Assembly (NCBI GenBank): GCA_022592445.1
Contig: JABYQR010000145.1
Location: 39,678 to 103,677 of the forward strand
Direction: 5' to 3'
Length of the DNA stretch: 64,000 bases
Source: Cytidiella melzeri
Lineage: Eukaryota > Basidiomycota > Agaricomycetes > Polyporales > Irpicaceae
In this document: positions 1-11,784 of the stretch, piece after piece
Layout: each line of letters opens with the position of its first letter
How positions within the stretch are numbered: the first letter of the stretch is position 1
Notes under the pieces: generated by a model
What the model saw: the letters and a program-made list of their open reading frames with translations, nothing else
What the model was told of the DNA's origin: nothing
The model's database searches: none
Program-made: the position numbers and the translations under genes

Positions 1-397
1 CTGCCCATTGTGCTTGGATTCGTGTGATGCGAGCTTCGAGGTCAGTGCGCTCGAGCTCGGCGCGTTCGGCGCGAGCCTCGCACTCGAGTATGAGAAGTCT
101 CGCTGCTCCTTCGTCGAATTGGGGTGTTGTACCGGGATTCTCAAGGCTTGAGGCCTCCGCGGGTGGGGAAACTTTCTGGTAGGTCGCAAGGAGACGTTCG
201 GCCTTCTCTGCCCTGCGTTTGAGCGTTTCTACTTGGTGCAAGGCGTCGCTGAGAAGCGATGCAAGCTGCGCGGGGGAGTCAACGGCGAGGTTGGTTGCGT
301 GGCTCAAGGACGGTACGGTGGAATTGTTAATCGATATGTCGGGGGGCGACCTCGATAGAGGGGGGTGTTGCGGGTGTGATTGAGGTGAAACCGACAT
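1..397 (-). CDS. N-terminus of an uncharacterised coiled-coil protein (partial)
   Basis: An open reading frame starts at the ATG at 397-395 on the minus strand and is still open at the window edge, giving about 132 residues. The first 50 residues are Ser/Pro rich and look disordered. Two stretches then have strong heptad character with alternating charged and Leu/Ala residues (around residues 55-80, with ETLKRRAEKAERLL, and 108-132, with ARAERAELERTDLEARI), as expected of a coiled coil. I do not recognise a family and see no catalytic motif. The frame could be an unspliced first exon, since no donor is needed within the visible part. Opposite-strand ORFs over the adjacent GC-rich stretch look compositional. 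Confidence is moderate because the codons are consistent and the frame is long and open, but the gene is cut. Confidence 0.55.
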   Translation of the reverse strand, partial: MSVSPQSHPQHPPLSRSPPDISINNSTVPSLSHATNLAVDSPAQLASLLSDALHQVETLKRRAEKAERLLATYQKVSPPAEASSLENPGTTPQFDEGAARLLILECEARAERAELERTDLEARITRIQAQWA

Positions 398-3017
398 CAG
401 AAAACCGCACTTTCCAGGATTGGTAGCGTCGTGACTGTCGTGGTCACCGTGGTCGACGACACGGTCGCTGTGCGAGATGGGGGGCGGGGGAGAGAGGGCG
501 GGGGGTTGCCGACATGCGGGGCGGCGAGGTTAAGAGTTGGACGTACTCTTACCGAATTAGGAAAGAGATCATTCTTTTCCTCACAGATTTCCGCCCGGGA
601 CCCCGAAGACGCGACGCTGACCCCGCTCCTGAGGGCGCTGGGCCCTCTGGCACCGCGGCAGAGTTTCCCAGGCACGGGATCACGCGGTGCTCCCCGCCGG
701 CGCTTGAGCCAGGACCTTGGACACCTGCGCCCGCCTCTTCCGTTATCAAAGCCGACGGTTCGCACGCTGTTTGCAGCTGACCTCGACAGCAGCTTGGAGT
801 GCGACTGCCAGCCCTGCATTGCACAAGCTAGCAGGCAGTAGCGAGAGCCAAAGTGGGCGTGGCAAACGGATGTGCGGGTTGACGCGTGCTCAGGTATGGA
901 AAACAAAGGGTTCACTTTAACTGGGATTTGACAGCAGCTAGGTCAATTCTGGAGGGAAGGGGTCGGATAAAGAGAGATTTGCTTACGGTGAGTAAGAGCG
1001 TGGCTTTCATTTCGAAAGATGCCCAAAGGCAGCGTGTATCAGACGACGGTGGTAGAATTCCACGGATTGTCATTGCTCGGAGACCCGACTCTGCCCGCCA
1101 TAAGTCGGACGATTAAAGCGTAAGATAATCACCACCTGCAGACGGGTAAAATATGGTCAACGTCAGGTATGTCGTCGTTGTTGTCGTCGTTTGTGACATC
1201 TAGCTACAGGCGCACGAGGACGATCAGCAGCGTCAGTTGAGGCTGATGGTGACAACTGGGACCCCTCCGCACCGCCTCGGAACGAAGACTCAATAGATCC
1301 ATCCTTCACACCAGCTAGTGTTGCGTGTTCGTCACCTGGACGCCCGAGGATGGCCCAGTTACCATGAGGCTGCACACAACGCCTCGACGGTATGCGTGAG
1401 AGTCAAGAATATGCTCAGGTGGTGATGCGAGGGATTATCGGAAGCGAGTGTAAGTACTCGGGGGCGAGTCGGCCTGGTACGTGCTTTGACAAGATGTCGA
1501 TATGTGGTGACTCGTCGCATTCCTGCGTATACGACAGACATCTGACGGCCTGCGAGACCTCGATGGAGAGATGGCTGTGTTCATTAAAGACACCCGGATA
1601 AGACACGGTTCAACTCGCAGACTCCGACATGGTCAAAATGCATGGAACTCTCGAGGTGCTGTACCAGCTGGAGTGTCCCAGCAGAGCTGATGCAATTTCG
1701 GGTGGATTGGCGTGGGGCAACTCTCACCAATGCTCAACTACTCTTAACCACTGGTGAGCTCAGTCCTCGTGAACTTCATCCCAGCGCTAATACTTTGTGT
1801 AAGGCTTGCGCAGCTAATTTGGACATTAATCATGTGGTCTGTATCGAGCTGGTCGACTCCACGGCTAATAGGCACTGTGTGTCAGCCACTCTACAAAGGT
1901 CTGTGGGTCTACCCAAGCTGACACTCACTCTATCTTTTTCATCAACTTGCGGGGTACACGCCACGCCATTCCCTGGCGCGAGAATTGGTCGACTTGCGGT
2001 TCAAAAGCTCCGACATTTACGGCAATGGATGGAACACACTTCCTAGATGCAGAGTCGCCACAAAGCCGCCAGAATGAGGTACGTGGGTATCAGTGAGAAA
2101 CTTTGAGGATTAGCAGCTCGTTATGTTATCAGGATCGCACGATGGGATTTCTCGTGACAGCGGGGAGCACTCCAGTCCGACGCACGAACCACACGCCCTG
2201 CCCGCGCGAAGGCTGATCCATTCTGAACCTTGGGCCTCGAGGACGAACGAAACTCAACCGCCCGCCGAACTACCTTCAGGCGCGGCCTCGACGATATCGT
2301 GCACTGCTCACAAAGGCGCTTCACCCTGGTCATCCGAACTCTGTTCCTCACTTGATATTCCAAAATTTGTCACCCGCCACAATGTAGCCCGTGTCAATCA
2401 ACTATTTTTCTGTCTTTCTTTCCCATCGGAACAGACTACTAAGCTGCCGGCGCTCGCGGTGATCAGAAAACGTTGGGTTGGAGGAAGGAGAGAACGGGAT
2501 TCGGGCCGCCGTTCCCTCTTTTTAGCCTCCGCCACTGCGCCAGAGTCCCAGGGGTCCCGTTTTCTGCGGGCTAGAATCGGCCAACAGGAGCCCCTGTCTA
2601 TTAGCGCCCACGCCGCCTGCGCCAGACAAGCGCCAGAAGAGGTGGCGCAGTCGTCAAATCCTGATGGGATAATTGTTGATGATGCGACTGCGACTTCACT
2701 TCGGCTCGGCGTTGATATCGCCGACGAGTTGAGGCGTTTCTTGACGATCGTCAAATCAGCGTACCTCAGGCGGAAAATCCAACTTTGACACATTCGAACA
2801 AAAGGAAATACAAGGATTCGATACATTTCCTACGCGAACGAGGAACAGTACGATTTCTATGTCATAGTACGATAATATGAGCGACAACATGCAACATGGT
2901 ACGGATCCGACGGAAAGACAGACAGACACACACAACAGGAAACCAAAAAAAGAACAGAGAGAGAGAATACACAGAGGCAATTAACTACAAGAGAACAATG
3001 CACATCGCCTACTCTCG
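398..3017. other. Gene-poor stretch with only doubtful ORFs
   Basis: I find no gene I can support here. Two plus-strand ORFs without recognisable domains are the longest candidates: 1642-2046 (134 codons) and 2123-2788 (221 codons). The second has a plausible acidic/hydrophobic C-terminal part (about 2660-2785) but is opposed by an overlapping minus-strand ORF (2398-2826), and neither has a convincing motif. The right end should include the 3' UTR of the importin gene that ends at 3018. No tRNA or structured RNA was recognised. Confidence 0.4.
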
Positions 3018-6000
3018 TTATGCGCCCGTCAAGAACACACTCAAACCAGCTGCCTGCACCTTTGCAGGTTCCTCCGCATTCAGGACGTTGACCAAGCGGA
3101 TGAGGTCGGCTCTGATCTCGTCGCCGATCTGGTCAGGAGCACTTGGGTCCAGGACATGGGCGAACAGCTGGAGGAGCTTGTCCAAGTGCGGACGGAGCAC
3201 CTGCGGTTGCGTGTTAAACAGGTGGAAAATGGCGCGGAAGAGAGGGCGGTTCTCAAGATAGTCCTGAGTCAACGGGACAGCGCTGAAAAGGACAGGAAGC
3301 ACTTGGTCGAGAGGGAGAGCAGCCGTGTTCTTGTAGACAAGTCGAGATACAGCACCGACTGCGTTATCACGGGCATTGAGATTCGCTGACGGAGCATCTG
3401 CGGTGATGTTAAACAGGGGGCGGTAAGCTGCAAGGAGGTTCATATACTGCGGGGTCAAGTCCAGCAAGGAATGCTCGACTAGCAATCCCGAGGCAAAGGC
3501 AGCGTTGGTTTGCACCTCAGCGTCGGGGTCTGACAATGCGCGGTAGAAAAGATCCATAAGAGGAGCAGTGTGATCTGTGACCGCATCCTTGAGACCAGCG
3601 ATGATCTCAGACAGCGCACCGATGGCGGATGACCTATCACTGAGCGATCGTGTCTTTTTCTGTGGTAAAGTGTGCGTTAGCGCCTGAAGTAAATCACAAA
3701 GATCGGTGACGTTCTCACATAGTATTTCGAAATGAGCTTAAAGAACGTCGGGAAGGCAGAGGCAAAGTCTCGACCGAGAGCATTCGCGAGAGAAGCGACG
3801 AGATCACCAGCCGCGGAGATGAGAATGGAGTCGTACTCGGCCGAATCCTCTGGTGCCTCCTCAGCCTCGTCTTGATCAGGGTCTTGTTGACACAGCGACT
3901 TCTGGTCGAGGATTTGGATGGCCATGTTCGCAATTGTATCGAGTCCTTGTTAAGACAATCAGCATCATGGCCCGCAACAGCATAAAAACTGTACTTACTG
4001 CCTTCCAGGATACCAGGGCCAACCTTGTTGATTGTCTCAGCGAGGCCGATGCAAAGGCTGGCAACGACTTTCCTGAAAGCAGAGTAACAGTTCGTCAGTA
4101 AACATATCAAAAGTAACGGAAGTAAAAGGCAAAGTCAGTTAAATTATCGCGTTTGTCTCTTGCGCCTCGTGGGGCGTCGAAGTGAGCTGAGTTTACGAAT
4201 GTATCTCATCATGATGGTGGTGTCACAAACACAACTAGCTAAAGTGCCCACTCACTTGTTATCCTCAGTCTCGTACAATTCCAATAGCGGCGGGACAATG
4301 TGTTCGATGAGCTCTTTCACACGAGGCTCAAGCGGGTGGACAACAGTCTGGCCAGCCTCCCATTCATGCGGGTTGCTGAGCTCGTAGAAGGATCGTATGA
4401 TTTCAAGGAGAGAATCCGTAGCCGACTTGCGGATACCGTCGTAGTAGTGTGAAAGCTGGCCCACCAGTTCGATCGTGCATTGTTCAACGTAGGGCAGGAA
4501 GTGATGGCCAGTTGAAGCAAATATTCCACCGATGGCATCAGCAGCAATCTCCTTCTCGATGCAGATCGTGCTGTTGACATCGAGCATCTTGTCGATATCA
4601 ACTGTGACATCCTCAATGTCCTGGTTTTCGGAGACAGAGATAGCGGTAGCGGGTGAAGAACCAGAGGCAAAACTAACAACCGCTTCTGCGTTCGCGCCTG
4701 AAAATGACATATGTTAGCGGCGTGCTCTAACTGGTCGCATAACAACTCACCACCGACATCGCCGTCTTCGCCATGCTCCGCCTGCTGTAAGCTCGTGATC
4801 AAGGAAGGAACGACATTAGGCAAGTACGGGGCAAACCCCTCTCCAAATACGCGAGACATGACGCCAAAGAACAAGAAGCTGCATTCGCGCAACCTCGCGC
4901 TGCCAAGGCTGATACCAGCGAAAGCCTGCTTCATCATATCCGGGAAGTACGGAGTGAACATTTCCTTCCCTACAGCCTCAGCGAACGTGCCGATGGCATC
5001 CATGGTTATACCACGTAGTTCCTGCTCCTCACCCTCGCCCACCAGAGTGAGGAAGTGCTGGAAATGGTTCATCGTAGGCTGGAAGTATGGGAGGAACTTT
5101 TCCTTCGAAGCGTGTGCAGCGCTGCCGATGGCACCAATGATAACCGACTTGATGGGTATTGGGGCGGTCTCAAGGAGGCCGGCGAGACGCTCCATGATGA
5201 GAGGGAGGTATTGGTCTATGACATCTCCAAGAATTTCAAGCAATGCGTCCAGAGCGGAACAAGCAGAGCGCTGCGTGGCTGGGTCGTTGACTAGTGTCAT
5301 GATCGTCTAAACCACGGACAGTCTGCTGTCAACGTCGGTCCTGACAAGGAAGAACGACTAAACTTACGGGAATAAGGACATTATGCTTGGCGATACACTC
5401 TTCTTCAAGCCACTCGCAGAGACAGCTGACGGCAACGCACGACGCCTTGCGAACTGAAGCGTCGCTATCGGCGAGACCGGTTTCAATGAGCGGCCACACT
5501 TGGCTCATCAACGGTGTCATGAACTCGCTGCAACCCTCCACGCTAACGCCGAGAGCAAGAATGGCAGCACGACGAGCGGCTGGGTCGGCCGAAGAAAAAT
5601 ATTGTTGGATGAGATGGCTGAGCGGCGGGAAGACTTGAGTAGGCGGTAGGGAAGTGGCAAGGCCGTCAATAATGCGGAGCGCAGACTGCGAAGACTTATG
5701 TCAGATAGAGGTTCAGGCATTCCATACGAAAACTTACGCGACAAGGTGCATCTTCGTCGGTGTCTTCAGGCTCCTCTTCAGTGGCGATTGGCATGAGACC
5801 CTCGAGAATGGCAGCCGCGAGATTGTTACTTTGAACTTTCGACTTTTTGCTGTTCACAGATTAAATCAGTTTCGGAAGTTGGGCCACATGACAGAGTGGG
5901 CACGTACTATTGCACGGTCCAGTTGAGCGCGTTCAATGAAAGTATCCGAAGTTCGCTGTCGTAATCGCGGTTCCCGCCGCATTGTAGTAGGAATTGTGCA

Positions 6001-7171
6001 AGTTGGGGAATGTGGTGGCTAAGCAGCGGAATTTCCTGTGGGGTAGTTCTTCAGAGATGATATATTCAACGTGCAAGTCGAAACCTACAAGGATAAGGAG
6101 AGTCTCGAGGACGTCGAATAGCTGACGAGCACCTTGCTCATTGCCGCCCTCAACACACTGTCCAATGACATTGATCATGGACGGAAGGAGAGTTTGGAAT
6201 GATTTCTATGGGGAAGACGTGAACGAAGGCGGATAGCAGTGTAAGACTGTCCCTACGATGTCTTCCTTGTCCGTGGAATCAATGTACTGTGCAATGACCC
6301 CTAGAGCTCTGCAATACAGTAAGAAGATGAAGAAGTCATAGATTCTACGAAGGCCACGCACCTTACGGTCGTCACACGCACTTCAGCGCTCTCAGGGTCT
6401 TGGATGAGACCCTCAAAGACCCGGAACAGACTTTGTAGATGTGACTCAAAGCCCTCCACGATGTTCTCGAGGACAGTGAAGAGAATGTAAATGCCGACTT
6501 CGCGGTGCGTAACATTTCCAGACGTGCACGTTTGTTCAAGGAATGGCAAGAGCTCGTTCCATTGCTGGAGCGGAATCTCAATGCTTGCGATAGCGGCAAC
6601 AACGCGTGCGGCCGAATGGCGAACGAGGTTGCTGCAATCATATGGTTTATCTGATGACGCGGTGATGGACTGGATATATAGCAACGTACTTTTGCTCAGC
6701 CAAAATCACCTCAGGCAGCTTAGCCTTGATCTGATCGCGCTCGGCGGTGGCGCATTGTACCCACAAGTCGCCGCTGTTTTGAGATATACGCTTGCGTAGC
6801 TCGACAGCAGCCAGCTGTCTGACCTGTACGAAACAAACGAAGTTAAGACGGGGGATAGTGTGGTATACATAGTCAAGAAGCGAGCCACATACTGGTTGAT
6901 CTGGTGAGTTCGCGATGATACTAGCAAGAGCCGGGATACATGCGGCATTTTTGTAATACTCCTTGTTGAGTTGTGCGGTAGCCTGCCGAGAAGTAACACG
7001 GTAAGTAACGTCGGGAACGCCATGATCGATGTACGCACGGCTTTTAGCTGGACAGTGTCATTTGAAGTCGATTGTAGGAGCAGATTATACAGGCCCTGGA
7101 CAAAATTCTGCTATAGAAAGGTATCAATTCTTGTACACTGCTCGATACAATGATGAAGCACGTACGTCCAT
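3018..7171 (-). CDS. KAP123: Importin beta-family karyopherin, Kap123/importin-4 type
   Basis: Nuclear import receptor. Family members carry ribosomal proteins and histones through the nuclear pore under RanGTP control. The spliced product is about 1,080 residues in about 15 exons, the normal length for Kap123/IPO4. The start is the ATG at 7171-7169 in a CCATGG context. Exon 1 is only 6 nt (7166-7171, Met-Asp), followed by a GTACGT...TATAG intron and exon 2 (7039-7110, begins QNFVQGLYNLLLQS). Exon 3 is 6893-6982, exon 4 6690-6823, exon 5 6362-6631. HEAT-repeat helices run throughout, including the N-terminal VRQLAAVELRKRI motif that follows exon 3, an acidic loop rich in Glu/Asp in the middle (about 5,770-5,800), and a C-terminal exon (3018 to about 3660) ending VFLTGA before the stop. 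No frame lesion was seen. The gene lies next to, and divergent from, a FunK1 kinase relic whose 5' edge is unclear. Confidence 0.9.
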
Positions 7172-7429
7172 GGCGAGGGGTCGTTGCGCGTCGTGAAAAA
7201 GAGCGAGAAAGAGATGGCTTGGAGGCTGAGCGCCTGCAAAAATTTGGCTGCAATAAGACATCAATTGATGGCGGCACTGGCCGACTGTGTACGACCGCGA
7301 CAAGGCTCGTCTACACTCTCCCACTCCTGGTTTCGAAGCTGTTACCCACTCTCAGGATATCATGACCGTCGAGGTCGAAGAAGCTAACTGAAGGGCTGAG
7401 ACGACGTTGACTGGTGCAAAACGCTTTTT

Positions 7430-8379
7430 TCGTAGCTCGAGAACATCCGAGTCGAGCTCAAGGTCTGTGAAGACACTCACAAGGGGCCACTCAGCCAAAT
7501 TGCTCCTCTAGAGCTCTACTAGATTGGCGGCTATGCTCTCGAGGTCTTCGGCATTACGAGAAACGTCGGGGTGGTCCTGCGAGATGAAAACTTTTTCTCC
7601 CTGTGCTACTTCAAACGAGTTGCAGCATTCGTCGCTCTCGATGCGGGAACAGCTCGACACCATTCCCTCACCATTGCTCACCCCTGCCAACAATTCAGCT
7701 TTACCCCGGCACCTAACCCTGTGACGAACCTGCAGGAGCATACACTCGATCGGACGACAGACGAGGACGAGAGGAAGGATGCACTACTCTTTGTCAAGCT
7801 TAGCATGTACACTCTGGCTGGTCATCGTGTCGTCGTCAAGATGTCCAGCATCATGTGAAGCCAACTTCTGGATTTCGAACTGGTGAAGCGTGCTCGGAGC
7901 TGTGGTGTTGAGCATGTGCCTATGAGACCGAAGGTCAAGGACATCTGGAAACCGCCAAGCGATGTTCGCAAGCTGTTTTACACCGCTACCAATCTGAGTT
8001 CGGGCAACGACCGCATTTTTGGGCTGCCTCGTCATGTCGAATCACACTCCCCTGGCTTAAAAAATCGCGAAAGATCCCTATCCCCTCGTCACAATGGCTG
8101 AGCAACTCATTACCTGTAAGCAGCCCATTTGCGCTCGTTTAATTAAACCACAATGTTGGAAAAAATATTGCAGGTATCCACGACTTACGGTTCAAGTATT
8201 TGATGTTGCATTGTGACTTCAGCGAAGGCAACATTATGTACCAGCATTGCAATGGTGAAGATTGGTCTGTCCTTGTCAACTTTGATTTAGGAGTCTTCGT
8301 AGACAAGAACGGACTTTCCTTGAGAGCTAGGTCGAAATACTATAATGTTATGAGGTCGTCGTCGAACATGTTGATTTAA
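7430..8379 (+). pseudogene. Decayed FunK1-type fungal protein kinase
   Basis: FunK1 kinases are a protein-kinase-like family expanded in basidiomycetes. Along the plus strand, pieces appear in family order: an N-terminal block with VELKVCEDTHKGPLSQIA, then GGYALEVFGITRNVGVVLRD and the FFSLCYFKRV strand, then a glycine/Lys block (GHRVVVKMSS), then LLDFELVKRARSCGVEHVP. After an intron (GTAAGC...TTGCAG, just before 8175) comes the catalytic loop LHCDFSEGNIMY followed by VLVNFDLGVFVDKNG. Normal family members have H-R-D-x-S-x-x-N-I and a D-F-D-L-A activation segment, so Arg to Cys and Asp to Asn changes would remove activity. In-frame stops at 7520-7522 and 7856-7858 and a terminal stop at 8377-8379 soon after the DFD region leave the C-lobe missing. 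The exact 5' end is uncertain. The assignment rests on motif order that I recognise, not on an alignment. Confidence 0.62.
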
Positions 8380-8654
8380 TCACAATTCATGCAGAGCTAG
8401 GTTTCGAACAGTAGTCAAGGTCTGAGAGAGCTTGCAATTGTGAACTGTACTAGCAATATTATTTAGTCCTCATCGCTTTCCGCGATAATCCCGCTGACTG
8501 GGCGTCTGGCAATGATGTGGTTTTGAACGTGAACCCCGACGTTGGTGTCCATACCCGCCCCCGCCCTTAGCACCAGATACACAGTTGAGATAGTTAACAC
8601 TTCCACATTGACCGACGACGACATATATGTTCACAGTGGCCCACTACCGACCTC

Positions 8655-9402
8655 ATGGCTAGCACTTCGCAACCAGCCGGGCACCTGGCTGTGACAGGAG
8701 ACCGTTCTCTGAAGAAATCAAGTTCTATACTGGAGATTCTTCCCCAAGAGATAGACGTGGAGGAGGAGGTCAGGATGTACGAGGGAATGTGTGATGTGAG
8801 TATTGACAAACCCCTTCTTTCCTTCGCAAGCTTGAGTATATCACTACTCAGCACACATCGTCTGTACCGACCATTTCATCCGTTAGACACCAATACTAGA
8901 GACGCTCTCAGACGAAGAAACTCGCCGGGCCACGACGAGCGGGAAGAACGCCACCTCGCGCAAGCGTCGTCCTCGGCCAGAATCCGTCTTCTCTCAGGAC
9001 TCGCGCAGCATCTGGCTCGTCGACAACTCAGGCAAAGACTCCAGCGCAAGCGGAGCGTTTGCGCGAGATGTGCAAGTCACAGGGTGGACGAGCGTAGGCG
9101 ACAAGAAAGGCGGGGCCTACATCGTCTACGACTGCGCTATACAGACAAAGGAAGGCGCAGTCGTGCATGTGCACAAACGGTACAGCGCATTCGAGCAACT
9201 CTTCCTCAGATTGCGGGAGTGTCTCCCTGCACATCAGCAGTCTCTCGTCCCTCAGTTACCCCCGAAGAACCCGCTTTCAAAGTTTCGAGCGACGTTCTTG
9301 GACAAGAGGCGGAGAGCGTTGCAGCATTGGCTTGCTTCGGTCATGCTTCACCCAGACATAGGCGGATGTGAGGCTGTCAGGCAATGGGTAATCAACTCAT
9401 AG
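8655..9402 (+). CDS. PX-domain protein (YPT35-like)
   Basis: Two exons, 8655-8795 and 8887-9402, separated by a short GTGAGT...TTAG intron, give about 218 residues. The N-terminal 100 residues are polar and basic (RKRRPRP) and probably disordered. A phox-homology domain fills the C-terminal half, from about residue 105. It shows VTGWTSVGDKKGGAYIVYDC, the phosphoinositide-binding KRYSAFEQLFLRLR motif, the proline-rich VPQLPPKNPL loop and RRRALQHWLASVML. PX domains bind PtdIns3P on endosomal or vacuolar membranes. The short single-domain layout resembles yeast Ypt35, an endosome/vacuole contact protein, but orthology is an inference. The final codons (RQWVINS) precede a stop at 9400-9402. Confidence 0.75.
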
Positions 9403-9799
9403 CGAAATATTTTTGGTCAATGAGGATCATTGGTTTTTCAGGTTCTGGTCATTAGACACAGGTCAAGTTGTATCTATCACGTCTAAGCCACAAGCACGCA
9501 TATCGACGATAATATGGATATCGCTTTTAGACCAGCACAGTGCGTTCCTCTCGAGAGCTCAGAGCTGCAAGGCTCACTCTCACACAAGGCCACTTAGCTT
9601 TGTTCGGTGCGGTGTGGTCGACCACGAACAATGAGTGCATGTACAGCCTTTCATTTTTTCGACTTTTTGCATTCAAGGTGAGTAGGAACATCGGTAACCG
9701 GAAGCGGGAAGGAAAGCCGGAGTGATCATATTTAGAACTGTAGCATGATCCACAAAGTACGCCAAGTAAATCGATACCAAGTGAGGGCCGCGTATGTAA
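9403..9799. other. Intergenic spacer
   Basis: The convergent 3' ends of the PX gene (plus) and the first F-box gene (minus) face each other here. I see no supported gene, repeat or RNA in these 400 bases. Confidence 0.5.
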
Positions 9800-11116
9800 C
9801 TATGAAGACAGGGAGTCAGGGTTTCGAGGGAATCTTAGAGAAACAGCGGGGTTTATATTTAGCTGATTAATCTGTTCACGAATGACTTGAGTCTGCTCGT
9901 CGCTGAAATCAGCTTGCTGTCGACTAAAAGAAAGGACTTGAAGCTCTCCCAGACCCGATATCGCACATTCGAAGTCTTTCCAGTTGAAATCCTTGTACTC
10001 CAAGTCCCTACTCCTCCCCGTTGCATCAAATCCAACACCAAGATGAGTGAGTCCGGGTGGGGTGGATCTGATGATGTCCAACAGGTTTGCCCATACGTCT
10101 TTGACATCGTATGCCATATCAGCCGCAACGAAGATTGTCAGAGATTTTAAAGCGGTGAGCCCGAGTTGCTGCAGATTGAGGTTGATAGTGGGGTCCCGGC
10201 CTGCAGACGAAGGGTTAGAAAGTCATGCGCACCTCTGGGAGGGGGGGGGGGGGGGGGGGGAGGGGAGACACATACTCTTCCACAGACCCTTCAGCCACAA
10301 TAATTTGAGTCTCAGAGAAGTGATTTGAAACCAGGCCGTGCTCAACCATGCGCACAATGAGCGGATGTCTGGCTTCAAAAGGCCGATGCATGCAAGGTCA
10401 AGCGACGTGAGAGAACCTTGCGAGGTCCACATTACTAGTGCTTTGGACAGCCACGGCATGTCTTTGAAGTGAAAATGTCGCTCAGCCTTAAAGTTATGGA
10501 CGGTAGGCTTCGGGAGGTCAGATGAGCATGGCCCCCGCGTAGCGACAGCCAGAAGCAATTTTCGTTCATCGTAAAAGACTCCAGTATAGGGATAGAGCCC
10601 ACGCGCGGTGATTGTGTCTATTGCATCAAAGACACAGATTATGTTCCCGATACTGTGCGGACTGGTGAACCTGACCATCCGAAGGTCGAGAGTGCCTAAG
10701 CGGAACTTTGGGTGGGGATCACGTTGGACATTATCGGCGACGTCCAACACCACCCCGTCCAGTACAAGGGACTGGAGCTCCGGGAGCATGTTGAGGCATG
10801 CGATGAGGAATGGCGGTCGTAGCGGACCATCGCCTCTCGGGCTGCGAAAGATCACATTTCTGATCCAGTGAGAGTCACCAAAACCCTGCAGGAAGCCTAG
10901 GATTTCTCTGAGGGAGACTGAATTCCTGAGTTTGAGGACGATGGTGCGGAAGAGGTATCGTCGGGCTCCGTCGGACCAGAATTTGCAGACTAGGCTACAG
11001 CTTGAGAGTAATCTCGCGTCTTGAGCTAGTTTCGCAAAAATGAGGTCCAATATTTCAGACGGGAGACATTGCGCAGAAGCAGTTTTGCCCACGGCAATGG
11101 ACGTCGTCCCATCCAT
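9800..11116 (-). CDS. F-box protein, tandem paralogue 1
   Basis: Two exons, 10276-11116 and 9800-10200, join in phase to 413 residues. An F-box lies at about residues 16-60: LPSEILDLIFAKLAQDARLLSSCSLVCKFWS, with the Leu-Pro, Ile-Leu and Val-Cys-(Lys)-Trp positions typical of basidiomycete F-box proteins. The rest carries weak leucine-rich-like segments (LQSLVLDGVVL, LGTLDLRMV, SLTSLDLACIG). F-box proteins are substrate adaptors of SCF ubiquitin ligases, binding Skp1 through the F-box; the substrate cannot be inferred. The intron (10201-10275) carries an uninterrupted run of 20 G on the plus strand (C on the sense strand) at 10241-10260 just after the donor. The gene is a clear paralogue of the next gene to the right, with the intron at the same place and phase. 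Confidence 0.78.
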
Positions 11117-11784
11117 GTGGCGAGTTCGACGTATGTCTCCTATGTATGTGACACGGCCTCCATTAGCATGGTATTAAGGGTACTATTATGAATACTTCAC
11201 AATCGCCGTGATGTCTCTACTATCGCGATTGTCGGGACTTCTGCGACACGGTTCGATAGGGAACTTGAACGACGTATCGCGGCGCTGAGTAGAATGCAGG
11301 TTGCGCCACGTTTACCCACCTGTCTCATGTATCACAAAAGACATTAAAACACAGTTATATCATTAAATCGTACCTCAAAAGGTGCTGGTGACACGCTTGT
11401 CAGTCGACGTGTTGGTAGTTCAAGTTGAAGTTCGCATTAGCCGCTCATGACACACCGATTGACCTCATGAACTGGTAAATTCACGTTCTGCAAGAGCTCA
11501 TTTGAAGTTGGGTAGCGTGCCTACAGGCTAGACATTTTCCCGCATTTACATACCTTGCGGGATTGCTTTGCTCAATACTTCACCGCCCAGCTGTCCGCGA
11601 CGCGTGCGACGAGCTTCATTCCGCTGACACCACGAACTGCACACATGTAATTAGGCACACCAGCCACCGGAAACGTGCAGGAAAACTGATCATGTTCAGC
11701 ACTGCAGCGCGATCTAAGCCAAAATGTACCGCCTACAGTGAACCCTGCCTTTGTTAACCTAATAACACGGGGAGCCGAGGGAGC
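11117..11784. other. Spacer with a duplicated 3' remnant of the dehydrogenase gene
   Basis: This spacer aligns by eye with the spacer and gene end at about 13,090-13,640. The clearest block is 11,545-11,635, which carries CCTTGCGGGATTGCTT, CTTCACCGCCCA and GTGCGACGAGCTTCA, each also found at 13,540-13,625 inside the 3' end of the oxidoreductase. The block is therefore a truncated copy of that coding end carried along by the F-box duplication. It is about 100 bp and cannot be functional as a gene. Confidence 0.7.

Noticed and set aside
397..920. Several overlapping ORFs on both strands (up to 172 codons) in a GC-rich stretch
   Set aside because: No motif, mutually overlapping in five frames, and located just upstream of the minus-strand coiled-coil gene; explained by composition.
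2123..2788. A 221-codon plus-strand ORF as a real gene
   Set aside because: Opposed by an overlapping minus-strand ORF, no domain, no splice support; kept only as a note in the gene-poor stretch.
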